NCBI GenBank assembly: GCA_920105625.2
Contig: OV050031.1
Coordinates: 72,797,995-72,861,994, forward strand
Source: Clusia tigrina
Lineage: Eukaryota; Arthropoda; Insecta; Diptera; Clusiidae
Length of the DNA stretch: 64,000 bases
Direction of reading: 5' to 3'
The translations under genes were made by a program, and so were the position numbers. How positions within the stretch are numbered: the first letter of the stretch is position 1; each line of letters opens with the position of its first letter. Below the pieces are notes generated by a model. The model was not told where the DNA came from. It saw only the letters and a list, made by a program, of their open reading frames with translations, and did no database searches. Of the stretch, positions 23,416-36,626 are shown one piece after another.

Positions 23416-24839
23416 TAGACGCCGACTGAGGCAGAGAGGGGTAGATATAGGTATAGAGAAGGCACCAGACCCCCCAATCCACAGCGGCAACTACTAAGAC
23501 GCCTACAGAGACGCTGACAGATGCTGCGACGCCCACTGAGACGTCGACTGAAGCAGATAGGGGTAGATATAGGCATAGATAAGGCAGCAGACCCCCCACT
23601 CGACAGCGGCAGCGATTGATTCGCCTAAAGAGACGCTTACAGAGGCTGCGACGCCGACTGAGACGCGGACTGAGGAAGATAGGAGTAGATATAGGCATAG
23701 AGAAGGCAGCAGACACCCCCACTCGACAGCGGCAGCGACTGAGACGCCTACAGAGACGCTGACAGGGGCTGCGACGTCGACTGAGACGCCGACTGAGGCA
23801 GATAGGGGTAGATATAGGCATAGAGAAGGCAGCATACCCCCAATCAACAGCGGCATCGACTGAGACGCCTACAGAGACGCTGACAGAGGCCGCAACGCCG
23901 CCTGAGGCAGATAGGGGTAGGCATAGAGAAGGCAGCAGACCCCCCAATCCACAGCGGCAGCGACTGAGACGCCAACAGAGACGCTGACAGAGGCTGCGAC
24001 GTTTACTGAGACGCAAACTGAGGCAGATAGGGGTAGATATAGGCATAGAGAAGGCAGCAGACCCCCCAATCAACAGCGGCAGCGACAGAGACGCCTACAT
24101 AGATGCTGACAGAGGCTGCGACTCCGACTGAGACGCCGACTGAGGCAGATAGGGGTAGATATAGGCATAGAGAAGGCAGCAGACCCCCCAATCGACAGCG
24201 GAAGCGACTGAAACGCCTACAGAGACGCTGACAGTGGCTGCGACGACGACTGAGGCAGATAGGGGTAGATATAGACATAGAGAAAGCTGCAGACCCCCCC
24301 CCCCCCAATCAACAGCAGCACCGACTGAGACGCCTACAGAGACGCTGGCAGAGGCTGCGACGCCGACTGAGACGCCGACTGAGGCAGATACGGGTAGATA
24401 TAGGCATAGAGAAGGCAGCATACCCCTCCCCCAATCGACAGCGCCACCGACTAAGACGCCTACAGAGACGCTGACAGAGGCTGCGACGCCCAATGAGCCG
24501 CCGACTGAGGCAGATAGGGGTAGATATAGGCATAGAGAAGGCACAACACAGCGGCAGCCACTGAGACGCCAACAGAGATGCTGACAGAGGCTGCGACGCC
24601 GACTGAGACGCCAACTGAGACAGAGAGGGGTAGACATAGGTATAAAGAAGGCAGCACACCCCCCAATCGACAGCGGCAGCGACTAAGACGCCTACAGAGA
24701 CGCTGACAGAGGCTGCGACGCCGACTGAGGCAGGTAGGGGTAGATATAGGCATATAGAAGGCAGCAGACCCCCCAATCGACAGCGGCAGTGACTGAGAAG
24801 CATTCAGAAACGCTGACAGAGGGTGCGACGCCGACTGTG

Positions 24840-25530
24840 ACGCCGACTTAGGCAGAGAGGGATGGTTATAGGCAGAGAGACGGCATCAGACCCCCCCCAA
24901 CCGACATCGGCAGCGACTGAGACGTCTACAGAGACGCTGGCAGAGGTTGCGATGCCGACTGAGACGCCGACTGAGGGAGAAAAGGGTAGCTATAGGCATA
25001 GAGAAGGCAGCAGACCCCCAATCGACAGTGGCAGCGACTGAGACGCCTACAGAGACGCTGACAGAGGCTGCGACGACGACTGAGACGCCGACTGAGGCAG
25101 AGTGGGTTAGACATAGGCATAGAGAAGGCAGCAGACCCCCCAATTTGACAGCGGCTGTGACTGAGACGCTTACAGAGACGCTGACAGAGGCTGCGACGCC
25201 GACTGAGACGCCGACTGAGGCAGATTGGGGTAGATATAGGCATAGAGAAGGCAGCAGACCCCCCAATCGACAACGGCAGCGACTGAGACGCATACAGAGA
25301 CGCTGACAGAGGCTGCGACGCCGACTGAGATGCCGACTGAGGCAGAGAGGGGTAGATATAGGCATAGAGAAGGCCGCAGACCCCCCCAATCCACAGCGGC
25401 AACTACTAAGACGCCTACAGAGACGCTGACAGAGGCTGCGACGCCGACTGAGACGTCGATTGAAGCAGATAGGGGTAGATATTGGCATAGAGAAGGCAGC
25501 AGACCCCCCAATCGACAGCAGCAACGACTG
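24840..25530 (+). repeat. Three-copy higher-order segment, copy 1
   Basis: Begins with the GGGATGGTTATAGGCAG unit (24,862), then the units containing AAGGGTAGCTATAGG, CGACGACGACTGAG, CAATTTGACAGCGGCTGTG and GCAGATTGGGGTAG in that order. The same order recurs at about 27,215 (offset near 2.37 kb) and 30,550 (a further 3.34 kb). Confidence 0.8.
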
Positions 25531-27214
25531 AGACGCCTACAGAGGCAGCGACGCCCACTGAGACGCCGACTGAGGAAGATAAGAGTAGATATAGGCATAG
25601 AGAAGGCAGCAGACACCCCAATCGACAGCGGCAGCGACTGAGACGCCTACAGAGACGCTGACACAGGTTGCGACGCCGACTGAGACGCCGACTGAGGCAG
25701 AGAGGGGTAGATATAGGCATAGAGAAGGCACCAGACCCCCCAATCCACAGCGGCAACTACTAAGACGCCTACAGAGACGCTGACAGATGCTGCGACGCCG
25801 ACTGAGACTTCGACTGAAGCAGATAGGGGTAGATATAGGCATAGAGAAGGCAGCAGACCCCCCACTCGACAGCGGCAGGCACTGAGACGCCAACAGAGAT
25901 GCTGACAGAGGCTGCGACGCCGACTGAGGCAGAGAGGGGTAGACATAGGCATAGAGAAGGCAGCACACCCCCAATCGACAGCGGCAGCGACTGATTCGCC
26001 TACAGAGACGCTTACAGAGGCTGCGACGCCGACTGAGACGCGGACTGAGGAAGATAGGAGTAGATATAAGCATATAGAAGGCAGCACACACCCCCAATCG
26101 ACAGCGGCAGCGACTGAGACGCCTACGGAGACGCTGACAGGGGCTGCGACGCCGACTGAGATGCCGACTGAGGCAGATAGGGGTAGATATAGGCATAGAG
26201 AAGGCAGCATACCCCCAATCAACAGCGGCATCGACTGAGACGCCTACAGAGACGCTGACAGAGCCTGCGACGCCGACTGAGGCAGATAGGGATAGGTATA
26301 GGCATAGAGAAGGCAGCAGACCCCCCAATCCACAGCGGCAGCGACTGAGACGCCAACAGAGATGCTGACAGAGGCTGCGACGCCGACTGAGACGCCGGGC
26401 TGAGACGCCAACTGAGACGCCGGCTGAGGCACATAGGGGTAGATATAGGCATAGATAAGGCAGCAGACCCCCCAATCACCAGCGGCAGCGACAGAGACGC
26501 CTACAGAGATGCTGACAGAGGCTGCGACGCCGACTGAGGCAGATAGGGGTAGATATAGGCATAGAGAAGGCAGCAGACCCCCCCAATCGACAGCGGAAGC
26601 GACTGAGACGCCTACAGATACGCTGACAGTGGCTGCGACGCCGACTGAGGCAGATAGGGGTAGATATAGACATAGAGAAAGCTGCAGACCCCCCAATCGA
26701 CAGCGGCAGCCACTGAGACGCAAACAGAGATGCTGACAGAGGCTGCAACGCCGACTGAGACGCCGACTGAAGCAGAGAGGGGTAGACATAGGCATAGAGA
26801 AGGCAGCAGACCCACAGCGGCTGCGACTGAGACGCCAACAGAGACGTTGACAGAGGCTGCGACGCCGACTGAGGCAGATAGGCGTAGGCATAGGCATAGA
26901 GAAGGCAGCAGACCCCCCAATCCACAGCGGCTGCGACTGAGACGCCAGCAGAGACGTTGACAGAGGCTGCGACGCCGACTGAGGCAGATAGGGGTAGATA
27001 TTGACATAGAGAAGGCAGCAGACCCCCAATCGACAGCGGCAACAACTGAGACGCCTACAGATACGCTGGCAGAGGCTGCGACGCCGACTGAGATGCCGAC
27101 TGAGGCAGGTAGGGGTAGATATGGGCATAGAGAAGGCAGCAGATCCCCCAATCGACAGCGGCAGTGACTGAGAAGCATACAGAAACGCTGACAGAGGGTG
27201 CGACGCCGACTGTG

Positions 27215-27900
27215 ACGCCGACTTAGGCAGAGAGGGATGGTTATAGGCAGAGAGACGGCATCAGACCCACCAACCGACATCGGCAGCGACTGAGACGCCT
27301 ACAGAGACGCTGGCAGAATTTGCGATGCCGACTGAGACGCCGACTGAGGGAGAAAAGGGTAGATATAGGCATAGAGAAGGCAGCAGACCCCCAATCGACA
27401 GTGGCAGCGACTGAGACGCCTACAGAGACGCTGACAGAGGCTGCGACGACGACTGAGACGCCGACTGAGGCAGAGTGGGTTAGACATAGGCATAGAGAAG
27501 GCAGCAGACCCCTAATTTGACAGCGGCTGTGACTGAGACGCCTACAGAGACGCTGACAGAGCCTGCGACGCCGACTGAGACGCCGACTGAGGCAGATTGG
27601 GGTAGATATAGGCATAGAGAAGGCAGCAGACCCCCCAATCGACAACGGCAGCGACTGAGACACCTACAGAGACGCTGACAGAGGCTGCGACGCCGACTGA
27701 GATGCCGACTGAGGCAGAGAGGGGTAGATATAGGCATAGAGAAGGCAGCAGACCCCCCAATCCACAGCGGCAACTACTAAGACGCCTACAGAGACGCTGA
27801 CAGAGGCTGCGACGCCGACTGAGACGTCGATTGAAGCAGATAGGGGTAGATATTGGCATAGAGAAGGCAGCAGACCCCCCAATCGATAGCAGCAACGACT
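27215..27900 (+). repeat. Three-copy higher-order segment, copy 2
   Basis: Same unit order as 24,840-25,530 but with GGCAGAATTTGCGATGCC at 27,310, a variant shared only with the third copy. Copies 2 and 3 are therefore the closest pair. Confidence 0.8.
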
Positions 27901-30549
27901 GAGACGCCTACAGAGGCAGCGACGCCCACTGAGATGCCGACTGAGGAAGATAAGAGTAGATATAGGCATAGAGAAGGCAGCAGACACCCCCAATCGACAG
28001 CGGCAGCGACTGAGACGCCTACAGAGACGCTGACACAGGCTGCGACGCCGACTGAGACGCCGACTGAGGCAGAGAGGGGTAGATATAGGCATAGAGAAGG
28101 CAGCAGACCCCCCACTCGACAGCGGCAGCCACCGAGACGCCAACAGATATGCTGACAGAGGCTGCGACGCCGACTGAGACGCCGACTGAGGCAGAGAGGG
28201 GTAGACATAGACATAGAGAATGCACCACACCCCCAATCGACAGCGGCAGCGACTGATTCGCCTACAGAGACGCTTACAGAGGCTGCGACGCCGACTGAGA
28301 CGCGGACTGAGGAAGATAGGAGTAGATATAGGCATAGAGAAGGCAGCAGACACCCCCAATCGACAGCGGCAGCGACTGAGACGCCTACAGATATGCTGAC
28401 AGAGGCTGCGACGCCGACTGAGACGTCGATTGAAGCAGATAGGGGTAGATATTGGCATAGAGAAGGCAGCAGACCCCCCAATCGATAGCAGCAACGACTG
28501 AGACGCCTACAGAGGCAGCGACGCCCACTGAGATGCCGACTGAGGAAGATAAGAGTAGATATAGGCATAGAGAAGGCACCAGACCCCCCAATCCACAGCG
28601 GCAACTACTAAGACGCCTACAGATACGCTGACAGATGCTGCGACGCCGACTGAGACGTCGACTGAAGCAGATAGGGGTAGATATAGGCATAGAGAAGGCA
28701 GCAGACCCCCCACTCGACAGCGGCAGCCACCGAGACGCCAACAGATATGCTGACAGAGGCTGCGACGCCGACTGAGACGCCGACTGAGGCAGAGAGGGGT
28801 AGACATAGACATAGAGAAGGCACCACACCCCCAATCGACAGCGGCAGCGACTGATTCGCCTACAGAGACGCTTACAGAGGCTGCGACGCCGACTGAGACG
28901 CGGACTGAGGAAGATAGGAGTAGATATAGGCATAGAGAAGGCAGCAGACACCCCCAATCGACAGCGGCAGCGACTGAGACGCCTACAGAGACGCTGACAG
29001 GGGCTGCGACGCCGACTGAGACGCCGACTCAGGCAGATAGGGGTAGATATAGGCATAGAGAAGGCAGCAGACCCCCCCAATCCACAGCGGCAGCGACTGA
29101 GACGCCAACAGAGATGCTGACAGAGGCTGCGACGCCGACTGAGGCAGATAGGGGTAGATATAGACATAGAGAAAGCTGCAGACCCCCCAAATCAACAGCA
29201 ACACCGACTGAGACGCCTACAGAGACACTGACAGAGGCTGCGACGCCGACTGAGACGCCGACTGCGGCAGATACGGGTAGATATATGCATAGAGAAGGCA
29301 GCAGACCCCTCCCCCATTCGACGGCGCCACCGACTGAGACGCCTACAGAGACGCTGACAGAGGCTGCGACGCCTAATGAGCCGCCGACTGAGGCAGATAG
29401 GGGTACTTGTAGGCATAGAGAAGGCAGCAGACCCCCCAATCGACAGCGGCAGCCACTGAGACGCCAACAGAGATGCTGACAGAGGCTGCGACGCCGACTG
29501 AGGCAGAGAGGGGTAGACATAGGCATAGAGAAGGCAGCACACCCCCAATCGACAGCGGCAGCGACTAAGATGCCTACAGAGACGCTGAGAGAGGCTGCGA
29601 CGCCGACTGAGACGCCGACTGAGGCATATAGGGGTAGATATAGGCATTGAGAAGGCAGCAGCCCCCTCAATCCACAGCGGAAGCGACTGAGACGCATACA
29701 GAGACGCTGACAGTGGCTGCGACGCCCACTGAGACGCCGACTGAGGAAGATAAGAGTAGATATAGGCATAGAGAAGGCAGCAGACACCCCCAATCGACAG
29801 CGGCAGCGACTGAGACGCCTACAGAGACGCTGACACAGGCTGCGACGCCGACTGAGGCAGAGAGGGGTAGACATAGGCATAGAGAAGGCACCAGACCCCC
29901 CAATCCACAGCGGCAACTACTAAGACGCCTACAGAGACGCTGACAGATGCTGCGACGCCGACTGAGACGTCGACTGAAGCAGATAGGGGTAGATATAGGC
30001 ATAGAGAAGGCAGCAGACCCCCCACTCGACAGCGGCAGCCACTGAGACGCAAACAGAGATGCTGACAGAGGCTGCGACGCCGACTGAGACGCCGACTGAA
30101 GCAGAGAGGGGTAGACATAGGCATAGAGAAGGCAGCAGACCCCCCAATCCACAGCGGCTGCGACTGAGACGCCAACAGAGACGTTGACAGAGGCTGCGAC
30201 GCCGACTGAGGCAGATAGGGGTAGGCATAGGCATAGAGAAGGCAGCAGACCCCCCAATCCACAGCGGCTGCGACTGAGACGCCAGCAGAGACGTTGATAG
30301 AGGCTGCGACGCCGACTGAGGCAGATAGGGGTAGATATTGACATAGAGAAGGCAGCAGACCCCAAATCGACAGCGGCAAGAACTGAGACGCCTACAGAGA
30401 CGCTGACAGAGGCTGCGACGCCGACTGAGATGCCGACTGAGGCAGGTAGGGGTAGATATAGGCATAGAGAAGGCAGCAGATCCCCCAATCGACAGCGGCA
30501 GTGACTGAGAAGCATACAGAAACGCTGACAGAGGGTGCGACGCCGACTG

Positions 30550-31255
30550 TGACGCCGACTTAGGCAGAGAGGGATGGTTATAGGCAGAGAGACGGCCTCA
30601 GACCCCCCAACCGACATCGGCAGCGACTGAGACGCCTACAGAGACGCTGGCAGAATTTGCGATGCCGACTGAGACGCCGACTGAGGGAGAAAAGGGTAGA
30701 TATAGGCATAGAGAAGGCAGCAGACCCCCAATCGACTGTGGCAGCGACTGAGACGCCTACAGAGACGCTGACAGAGGCTGCGACGACGACTGAGACGCCG
30801 ACTGAGGCAGAGTGGGTTAGACATAGGCATAGAGAAGGCAGCAGACCCCCCAATTTGACAGCGGCTGTGACTGAGACGCCTACAGAGACGCCTACAGAGA
30901 CGCTGACAGAGCCTGCGACGCCGACTGAGACGCCGACTGAGGCAGATTGGGGTAGATATAGGCATAGAGAAGGCAGCAGACCCCCCAATCGACAACGGCA
31001 GCGACTGAGACGCCTACAGAGACGCTGACAGAGGCTGCGACGCCGACTGAGATGCCGACTGAGGCAGAGAGGGGTAGATATAGGCATAGAGAAGGCAGCA
31101 GACCCCCCAATCCACAGCGGCAACTACTAAGACGGCTACAGAGACGCTGACAGAGGCTGAGACGCCGACTGAGACGTCGATTGAAGCAGATAGGGGTAGA
31201 TATTGGCATAGAGAAGGCAACAGGCCCCCCAATCGATAGCAGCAACGACTGAGAC
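30550..31255 (+). repeat. Three-copy higher-order segment, copy 3
   Basis: Same unit order again, sharing GGCAGAATTTGCGATGCC (30,649-30,666) with copy 2. It differs by a doubled 12-bp module, GCCTACAGAGAC at 30,878-30,901, which copies 1 and 2 carry once. Confidence 0.8.
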
Positions 31256-33479
31256 GCCTACAGAGGCAGCGACGCCCACTGAGACGCCGACTGAGGAAGA
31301 TAAGAGTAGATATAGGCATAGAGAAGGCAGCAGACACCCCCAATCGACAGCGGCAGCGACTGAAACGCGTACAGAGACGCTGACACAGGCTGCGACGCCG
31401 ACTGAGACGCCGACTGAGGCAGAGAGGGGTAGATATTGGCATAGAGAAGGCACCAGACCCCCCAATCCACAGCGGCAACTACTAAGACGCCTACAGATAC
31501 GCTGACAGATGCTGCGACGCCGACTGAGACGTCGACTGAAGCAGATAGGGGTAGATATAGGCATAGAGAAGGCAGCAGACCCCCCACTCGACAGCGGCAG
31601 CCACTGAGACGCCAACAGATATGCTGACAGAGGCTGCGACGCCGACTGAGACGCCGGGCTGAGACGCCGGGCTGAGACGCCGACTGAGACGCCGACTGAG
31701 GCAGATAGGGGTAGATATAGGCATAGAGAAGGCCGCAGACCCCCCAATCACCAGCGGCAGCGACAGGGACGCCTACAGAGATGCTGACAGAGGCTGCGCC
31801 GACTGATTCGCCGTCTGAGGCAGATAGGGGTAGATATAGGCATAGAGAAGGCAGCAGACCCCCCAATCGACAGCGGAAGCGACTGAGACGCCTACAGAGA
31901 CGCTGACAGTGGCTGCGACGCCGACTGAGGCAGATAGGGCTAGATATAGACATAGAGAAAGCTGCAGACCCCCCAAATCAACAGCAGCACCGACTGAGAC
32001 GCCTACAGAGACACTGACAGAGGCTGCGACGCCGACTGAGACGCCGACTGCGGCAGATACGGGTAGATATAGGCATAGAGAAGGCAGCAGACCCCTCCCC
32101 CAATCGACGGCGCCACCGACTGAGACGCCTACAGAGACGCTAACAGAGGCTGCGACGCCTAATGAGCCGCCGACTGAGGCAGATAGGGGTAGTTGTAGGC
32201 ATAGAGAAGGCAGCAGACCCCCCAATCGACAGCGGCAGCCACTGAGACGCCAACAGAGATGCTGACAGAGGCTGCGACGCCGACTGAGGCAGATAGGGAT
32301 AGGTATAGGCATAGAGAAAACAGCAGACCCCCCAATCCACAGTGGCAGCGACTGAGACGCCAACAGAGATGCTGACAGACGCTGCGACGCCGACTGAGAC
32401 GCCGGGCTGAGCCGCCGACTGAGATGCCGACTGAGGCAGATAGGGGTAGATATAGGCATAGAGAAGGCAGCAGACCCCCCAATCACCAGCGGCAGCGACA
32501 GAGACGCCTACAGATATGCTGACAGAGGCTGCGCCAACTGATTCGCCGACTGAGGCAGATAGGGGTAGATATAGGCATAGAGAAGGCAGCAGACCCCCCC
32601 AATCGACAGCGGAAGCGACTGAGACGCCTACAGAGACGCTGACAGTGGCTGCGACGCCGACTGAGGCAGATAGGGGTAGATATAGACATAGAGAAAGCTG
32701 CAGACCCCCCAAATCAACAGCAGCACCGACTGAGACGCCTACAGAGACACTGACAGAGGCTGCGACGCCGACTGAGATGCCGACTGCGGCAGATACGGGT
32801 AGATATAGGCATAGAGAAGGCAGCAGACTCCTCCCCCAATCGACAGCGCCACCGACTGAGACGCCTACAGAGACGCTGACAGAGGCTGCGACGCCTAATG
32901 AGCCGCCGACTGAGGCAGATAGGGGTAGTTGTAGGCATAGAGAAGGCAGCAGACCCCCCAATCGACAGCGGCAGCCACTGAGACGCCAACAGAGATGCTG
33001 ACAGAGGCTGCGACGCCGACTGAGGCAGAGAGGGGTAGACATAGGCATAGAGAAGGCAGCACACCCCCAATCGACAGCGGCAGCGACTAAGATGCCTACA
33101 GAGACGCTGACAGTGGCTGCGACGCCCACTGAGACGCCGACTGAGGAAGATAAGAGTAGATATAGGCATAGAGAAGGCAGCAGACACCCCCAATCGACAG
33201 CGGCAGCGACTGAGACGCCTACAGAGACGCTGACACAGGCTGCGACGCCGACTGAGGCAGAGAGGGGTAGACATAGGCATAGAGAAGGCAGCACACCCCC
33301 AATCGACAGCGGCAGCGACTGAGACGCCTACGGAGACGCTGACAGTGGCTGCGACGCCCACTGAGACGCCGACTGAGGAAGATAAGAGTAGATATAGGCA
33401 TAGAGAAGGCAGCAGACACCCCCAATCGACAGCGGCAGCGACTGAGACGCCTACAGAGACGCTGACACAGGCTGCGACG

Positions 33480-34620
33480 CCGACTGAGACGCCGGGCTGA
33501 GCCGCCGACTGAGACGCCGACTGAGGCAGATAGGGGTAGATATAGGCATAGAGAAGGCAGCAGACCCCCCAATCACCAGCGGCAGCGACAGAGACGCCAA
33601 CAGAGATGCTGACAGACGCTGCGACGCCGACTGAGACGCCGGGCTGAGCCGCCGACTGAGACGCCGACTGAGGCAGATAGGGGTAGATATAGGCATAGAG
33701 AAGGCAGCAGACCCCCCAATCACCAGCGGCAGCGACAGAGACGCCAACAGAGATGCTGACAGACGCTGCGACGCCGACTGAGACGTCGACTGAAGCAGAT
33801 AGGGGTAGATATAGGCATAGAGAAGGCAGCAGACCCCCCACTCGACAGCGGCAGCCACTGAGACGCAAACAGAGATGCTGACAGAGGCTGCGACGCCGAC
33901 TGAGACGCCGGGCTGAGCCGCCGACTGAGACGCCGACTGAGGCAGATAGGGGTAGATATAGGCATAGAGAAGGCAGCAGACCCCCCACTCGACAGCGGCA
34001 GCCACTGAGACGCAAACAGAGACGCTGACACAGGCTGCGACGCCGACTGAGACGCCGGGCTGAGCCGCCGACTGAGACGCCGACTGAGGCAGATAGGGGT
34101 AGATATAGGCATAGAGAAGGCAGCAGACCCCCCAATCACCAGCGGCAGCGACTGAGACGCCTACGGAGACGCTGACAGTGGCTGCGACGCCCACTGAGAC
34201 GCCGACTGAGGAAGATAAGAGTAGATATAGGCATAGAGAAGGCACCAGACACCCCAATCCACAGCGGCAACTACTAAGACGCCTACAGAGACGCTGACAG
34301 ATGCTGCGACGCCGACTGAGACGTCGACTGAAGCAGATAGGGGTAGATATAGGCATAGAGAAGGCAGCAGACCCCCCACTCGACAGCGGCAGCCACTGAG
34401 ACGCAAACAGAGATGCTGACAGAGGCTGCGACGCCGACTGAGACGCCGGGCTGAGCCGCCGACTGAGACGCCGACTGAGGCAGATAGGGGTAGATATAGG
34501 CATAGAGAAGGCAGCAGACCCCCCAATCACCAGCGGCAGCGACAGAGACGCCAACAGAGATGCTGACAGACGCTGCGACGCCGACTGAGACGCCGGGCTG
34601 AGCCGCTGACTGAGACGCCG
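33480..34620 (+). repeat. Cluster of satellite units with the GCCGGGCTGAGCCGCC variant
   Basis: Units carrying an altered 12-bp module, GCCGGGCTGAGCCGC(C/T), occur at about 33,490, 33,640, 33,906, 34,056, 34,443 and 34,590. The related GGGCTGA variant is sparse elsewhere (13,495, 26,396, 31,656-31,675, 32,402, 56,396, 61,293). The close spacing indicates recent local amplification of one variant with adjoining AATCACCAGCGG or CACTCGACAGCGG units. Confidence 0.88.
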
Positions 34621-35990
34621 ACTGAGGCAGATAGGGGTAGATATAGGCATAGAGAAGGCAGCAGACCCCCCAATCACCAGCGGTAGCGACACAGACGCCT
34701 ACAGATATGCTGACAGAGGCTGCGCCGACTGATTCGCCGACTGAGGCAGAGAGAGGTAGACATAGGCATAGAGAAGCCAGCACACCCCCAATCGACAGCG
34801 GCAGCGACTAAGATGCCTACAGAGACGCTGAGAGAGGCTGCGACGCCGACTGAGACGCCGACTGAGGCATATAGGGGTAGATATAGGCATAGAGAAGGCA
34901 GCAGACCCCCTCAATCGACAGCGGAAGCGACTGAGACGCATACAGAGACGCTGACAGTGGCTGCGACGCCGACTGAGACGTCGACTGAAGCAGATAGGGG
35001 TAGATATAGGCATAGAGAAGGCACCAGACCCCCAATCGACAGCGGCAGCGGCAGCGACTGAGACGCCTACAGAGACGCTGACAGAGACTACGACGACGAC
35101 TGAGACGCCGACTGAGGCAGAGAGGGGTAGATATAGGCATAGAGAAGGCACCAGACCCCCCAATCAACAGCAGCAACGACTGAGACGCCTACAGAGGCTT
35201 CGACGCCCACCGAGACGCCGACTGAGGAAGATAAGAGTAGATATAGGCATAGAGAAGGCAGCAGACACCCCCAATCGACAGCGGCAGCGACTGAGACGCC
35301 TACAGAGACGCTGACACAGGCTGCGACGCCGACTGAGACGCCGACTGAGGCAGAGAGGGGTAGATATAGGCATAGAGAAGGCTCCAGACCCCCAATCCAC
35401 AGCGGCAACTACTAAGACGCCTACAGAGACACTGACAGATGCTGCGACGCCGACTGATACGTCGACTGAAGCAGATAGGGGTAGATATAGGCATAGAGAA
35501 GGCAGCATACCCCCAATCAACAGCGGCATCGACTGAGACGCCTACAGAGACGCTGACAGAGGCTGCGAGGCCGACTGAGACGCGGACTGAGGAAGATAGG
35601 AGTAGATATAGGCATATAGAAGGCAGCAGACACCCCCAATGGACAGCGGCAGCGACTGAGACGCCTACAGAGACGCTGACAGAGGCTGCGACGCCGACTG
35701 AGACGCCGACTGAGGCAGATAGGGGTAGATATAGGCATAGAGAAGGCAGCATACCCCCCAATCAACAGCGGCATCGACTGAGACGCCTACAGAGACGCTG
35801 ACAGAGGCTGCGACGCCGAATGAGGCAGATAGGGGTAGGTATAGGCATACAGAAGGCAGCAGACCCCCCAATCGACAGCGGCAGCGACTGAGACGCGTAG
35901 AGAGACGCTGACAGGGGCTGCGACGCTGACAGATGCTGCGACGCCGACTGAGACGCCGACTGAGGCAGAGAGGGGTAGACATAGGCATAG

Positions 35991-36626
35991 GCATTCTTCC
36001 AAGAAAACTCACTGCCTCCTCGTGCCCGGGCAATGGTATACCAGCAACCGCTGGTTGCTAGCCGAAGTGAGCAACGACTCTTTCAGCGATGACCCCGGAG
36101 GGGCGGCTGAAGGGGCACCGATGGACAACGATGGACCATCGAGGGACGGACGCCGAGCATCGTTTCACCACCGAGGGACTTCGTGGGATCATCGTTGGAC
36201 CATAAAAATCCAAGAGTGAATTCAGATAACCAACACCTTCTTCAGCTGCCACATGCCTGGGGCAGCTGTGCGACAAGCGCTTAGCGCTACTAAGGTCGAG
36301 ACCGGTAAGGCCTTAAGTTTGTGATACCGGACATTTTTTGGGAATTATGGATATGGGCTGACGATGGTGGCATGCTGTCACTTTAGTACATAAGAGTGAA
36401 ATCTTATCGAAATGGCTGGCAGCTTAATGCCACAATTGCCTCCGTCCCGTTAAAACCTTGGCAGGTCTCGGAGAACGCTCGATGTCCGACCCCATTAAGT
36501 TGGCGGTACAGGCTCGGATGTAACATTCCCGACTAACGCTGATCTGGCTCTGTATGCAAGCTCCCATGAGGACTTGCGTCAACCCTTGCATGGCCTCCCT
36601 GCTGCGGCATAGACAACCATGGGATC
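35991..36626 (+). other. Upstream (5' UTR-like) region of the R1-clade element
   Basis: Unique sequence of 636 bp between the satellite edge and the first in-frame Met of ORF1. It has no satellite homology and no convincing reading frame. It is probably the 5' UTR, with internal promoter, of the element; that role is inferred from position only. Its presence means the element is not strongly 5'-truncated, although the true 5' end cannot be fixed without other copies. Confidence 0.6.

Larger units (their letters stand above)
21085..25200. repeat. About 5.4-kb higher-order repeat containing I-like copy 2
   Basis: Partner of about 15,775-19,700. It carries the same I-like insertion with the same junction variants on both sides (GCCGCCTGAGGC upstream; AGCGGCAACTACTAAG and GATTGATTCGCC downstream). 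Relative to copy 1 it has an extra unit just before the element and another near 24,308-24,436. Confidence 0.85.
23416..35990 (+). repeat. 122-bp satellite array, block C
   Basis: About one hundred units. The first 1.5 kb repeats the flank of I-like copy 1. Three copies of a shared segment lie at about 24.84, 27.21 and 30.55 kb. From 26.4 kb a GACGCCGGGCTGAG variant appears and becomes frequent at 33.48-34.62 kb. Other marks are GATAAGAGTAGATATAGG, CCGCCGACTGAGGC, GCGACTGATTCGCC and AATCACCAGCGGCAGC. The last 120 bp before 35,990 (GGCATACAGAAGG, GACGCTGACAGATGC) resemble block A units instead. No gene is seen. Confidence 0.96.

Noticed and set aside
25330..25641. Plus-strand TETPTE-repeat frames as small repetitive proteins
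   Set aside because: They arise from the 12-bp modules in one frame and stop within one or two units at TGA or TAG. They occur throughout the array and follow no start or stop conservation.
32714..34135. A 473-codon minus-strand frame as a Ser/Cys/Leu-rich protein gene
   Set aside because: It lies wholly in satellite, cycles through all three translations of the same unit, and exists because the only minus-strand stop per unit is mutated in several neighbours. No recognisable domain and no codon pattern beyond the repeat is seen.
36058..36276. A minus-strand 72-codon frame in the R1 upstream region
   Set aside because: Short, no recognisable motif, and antisense to the element. Likely chance.
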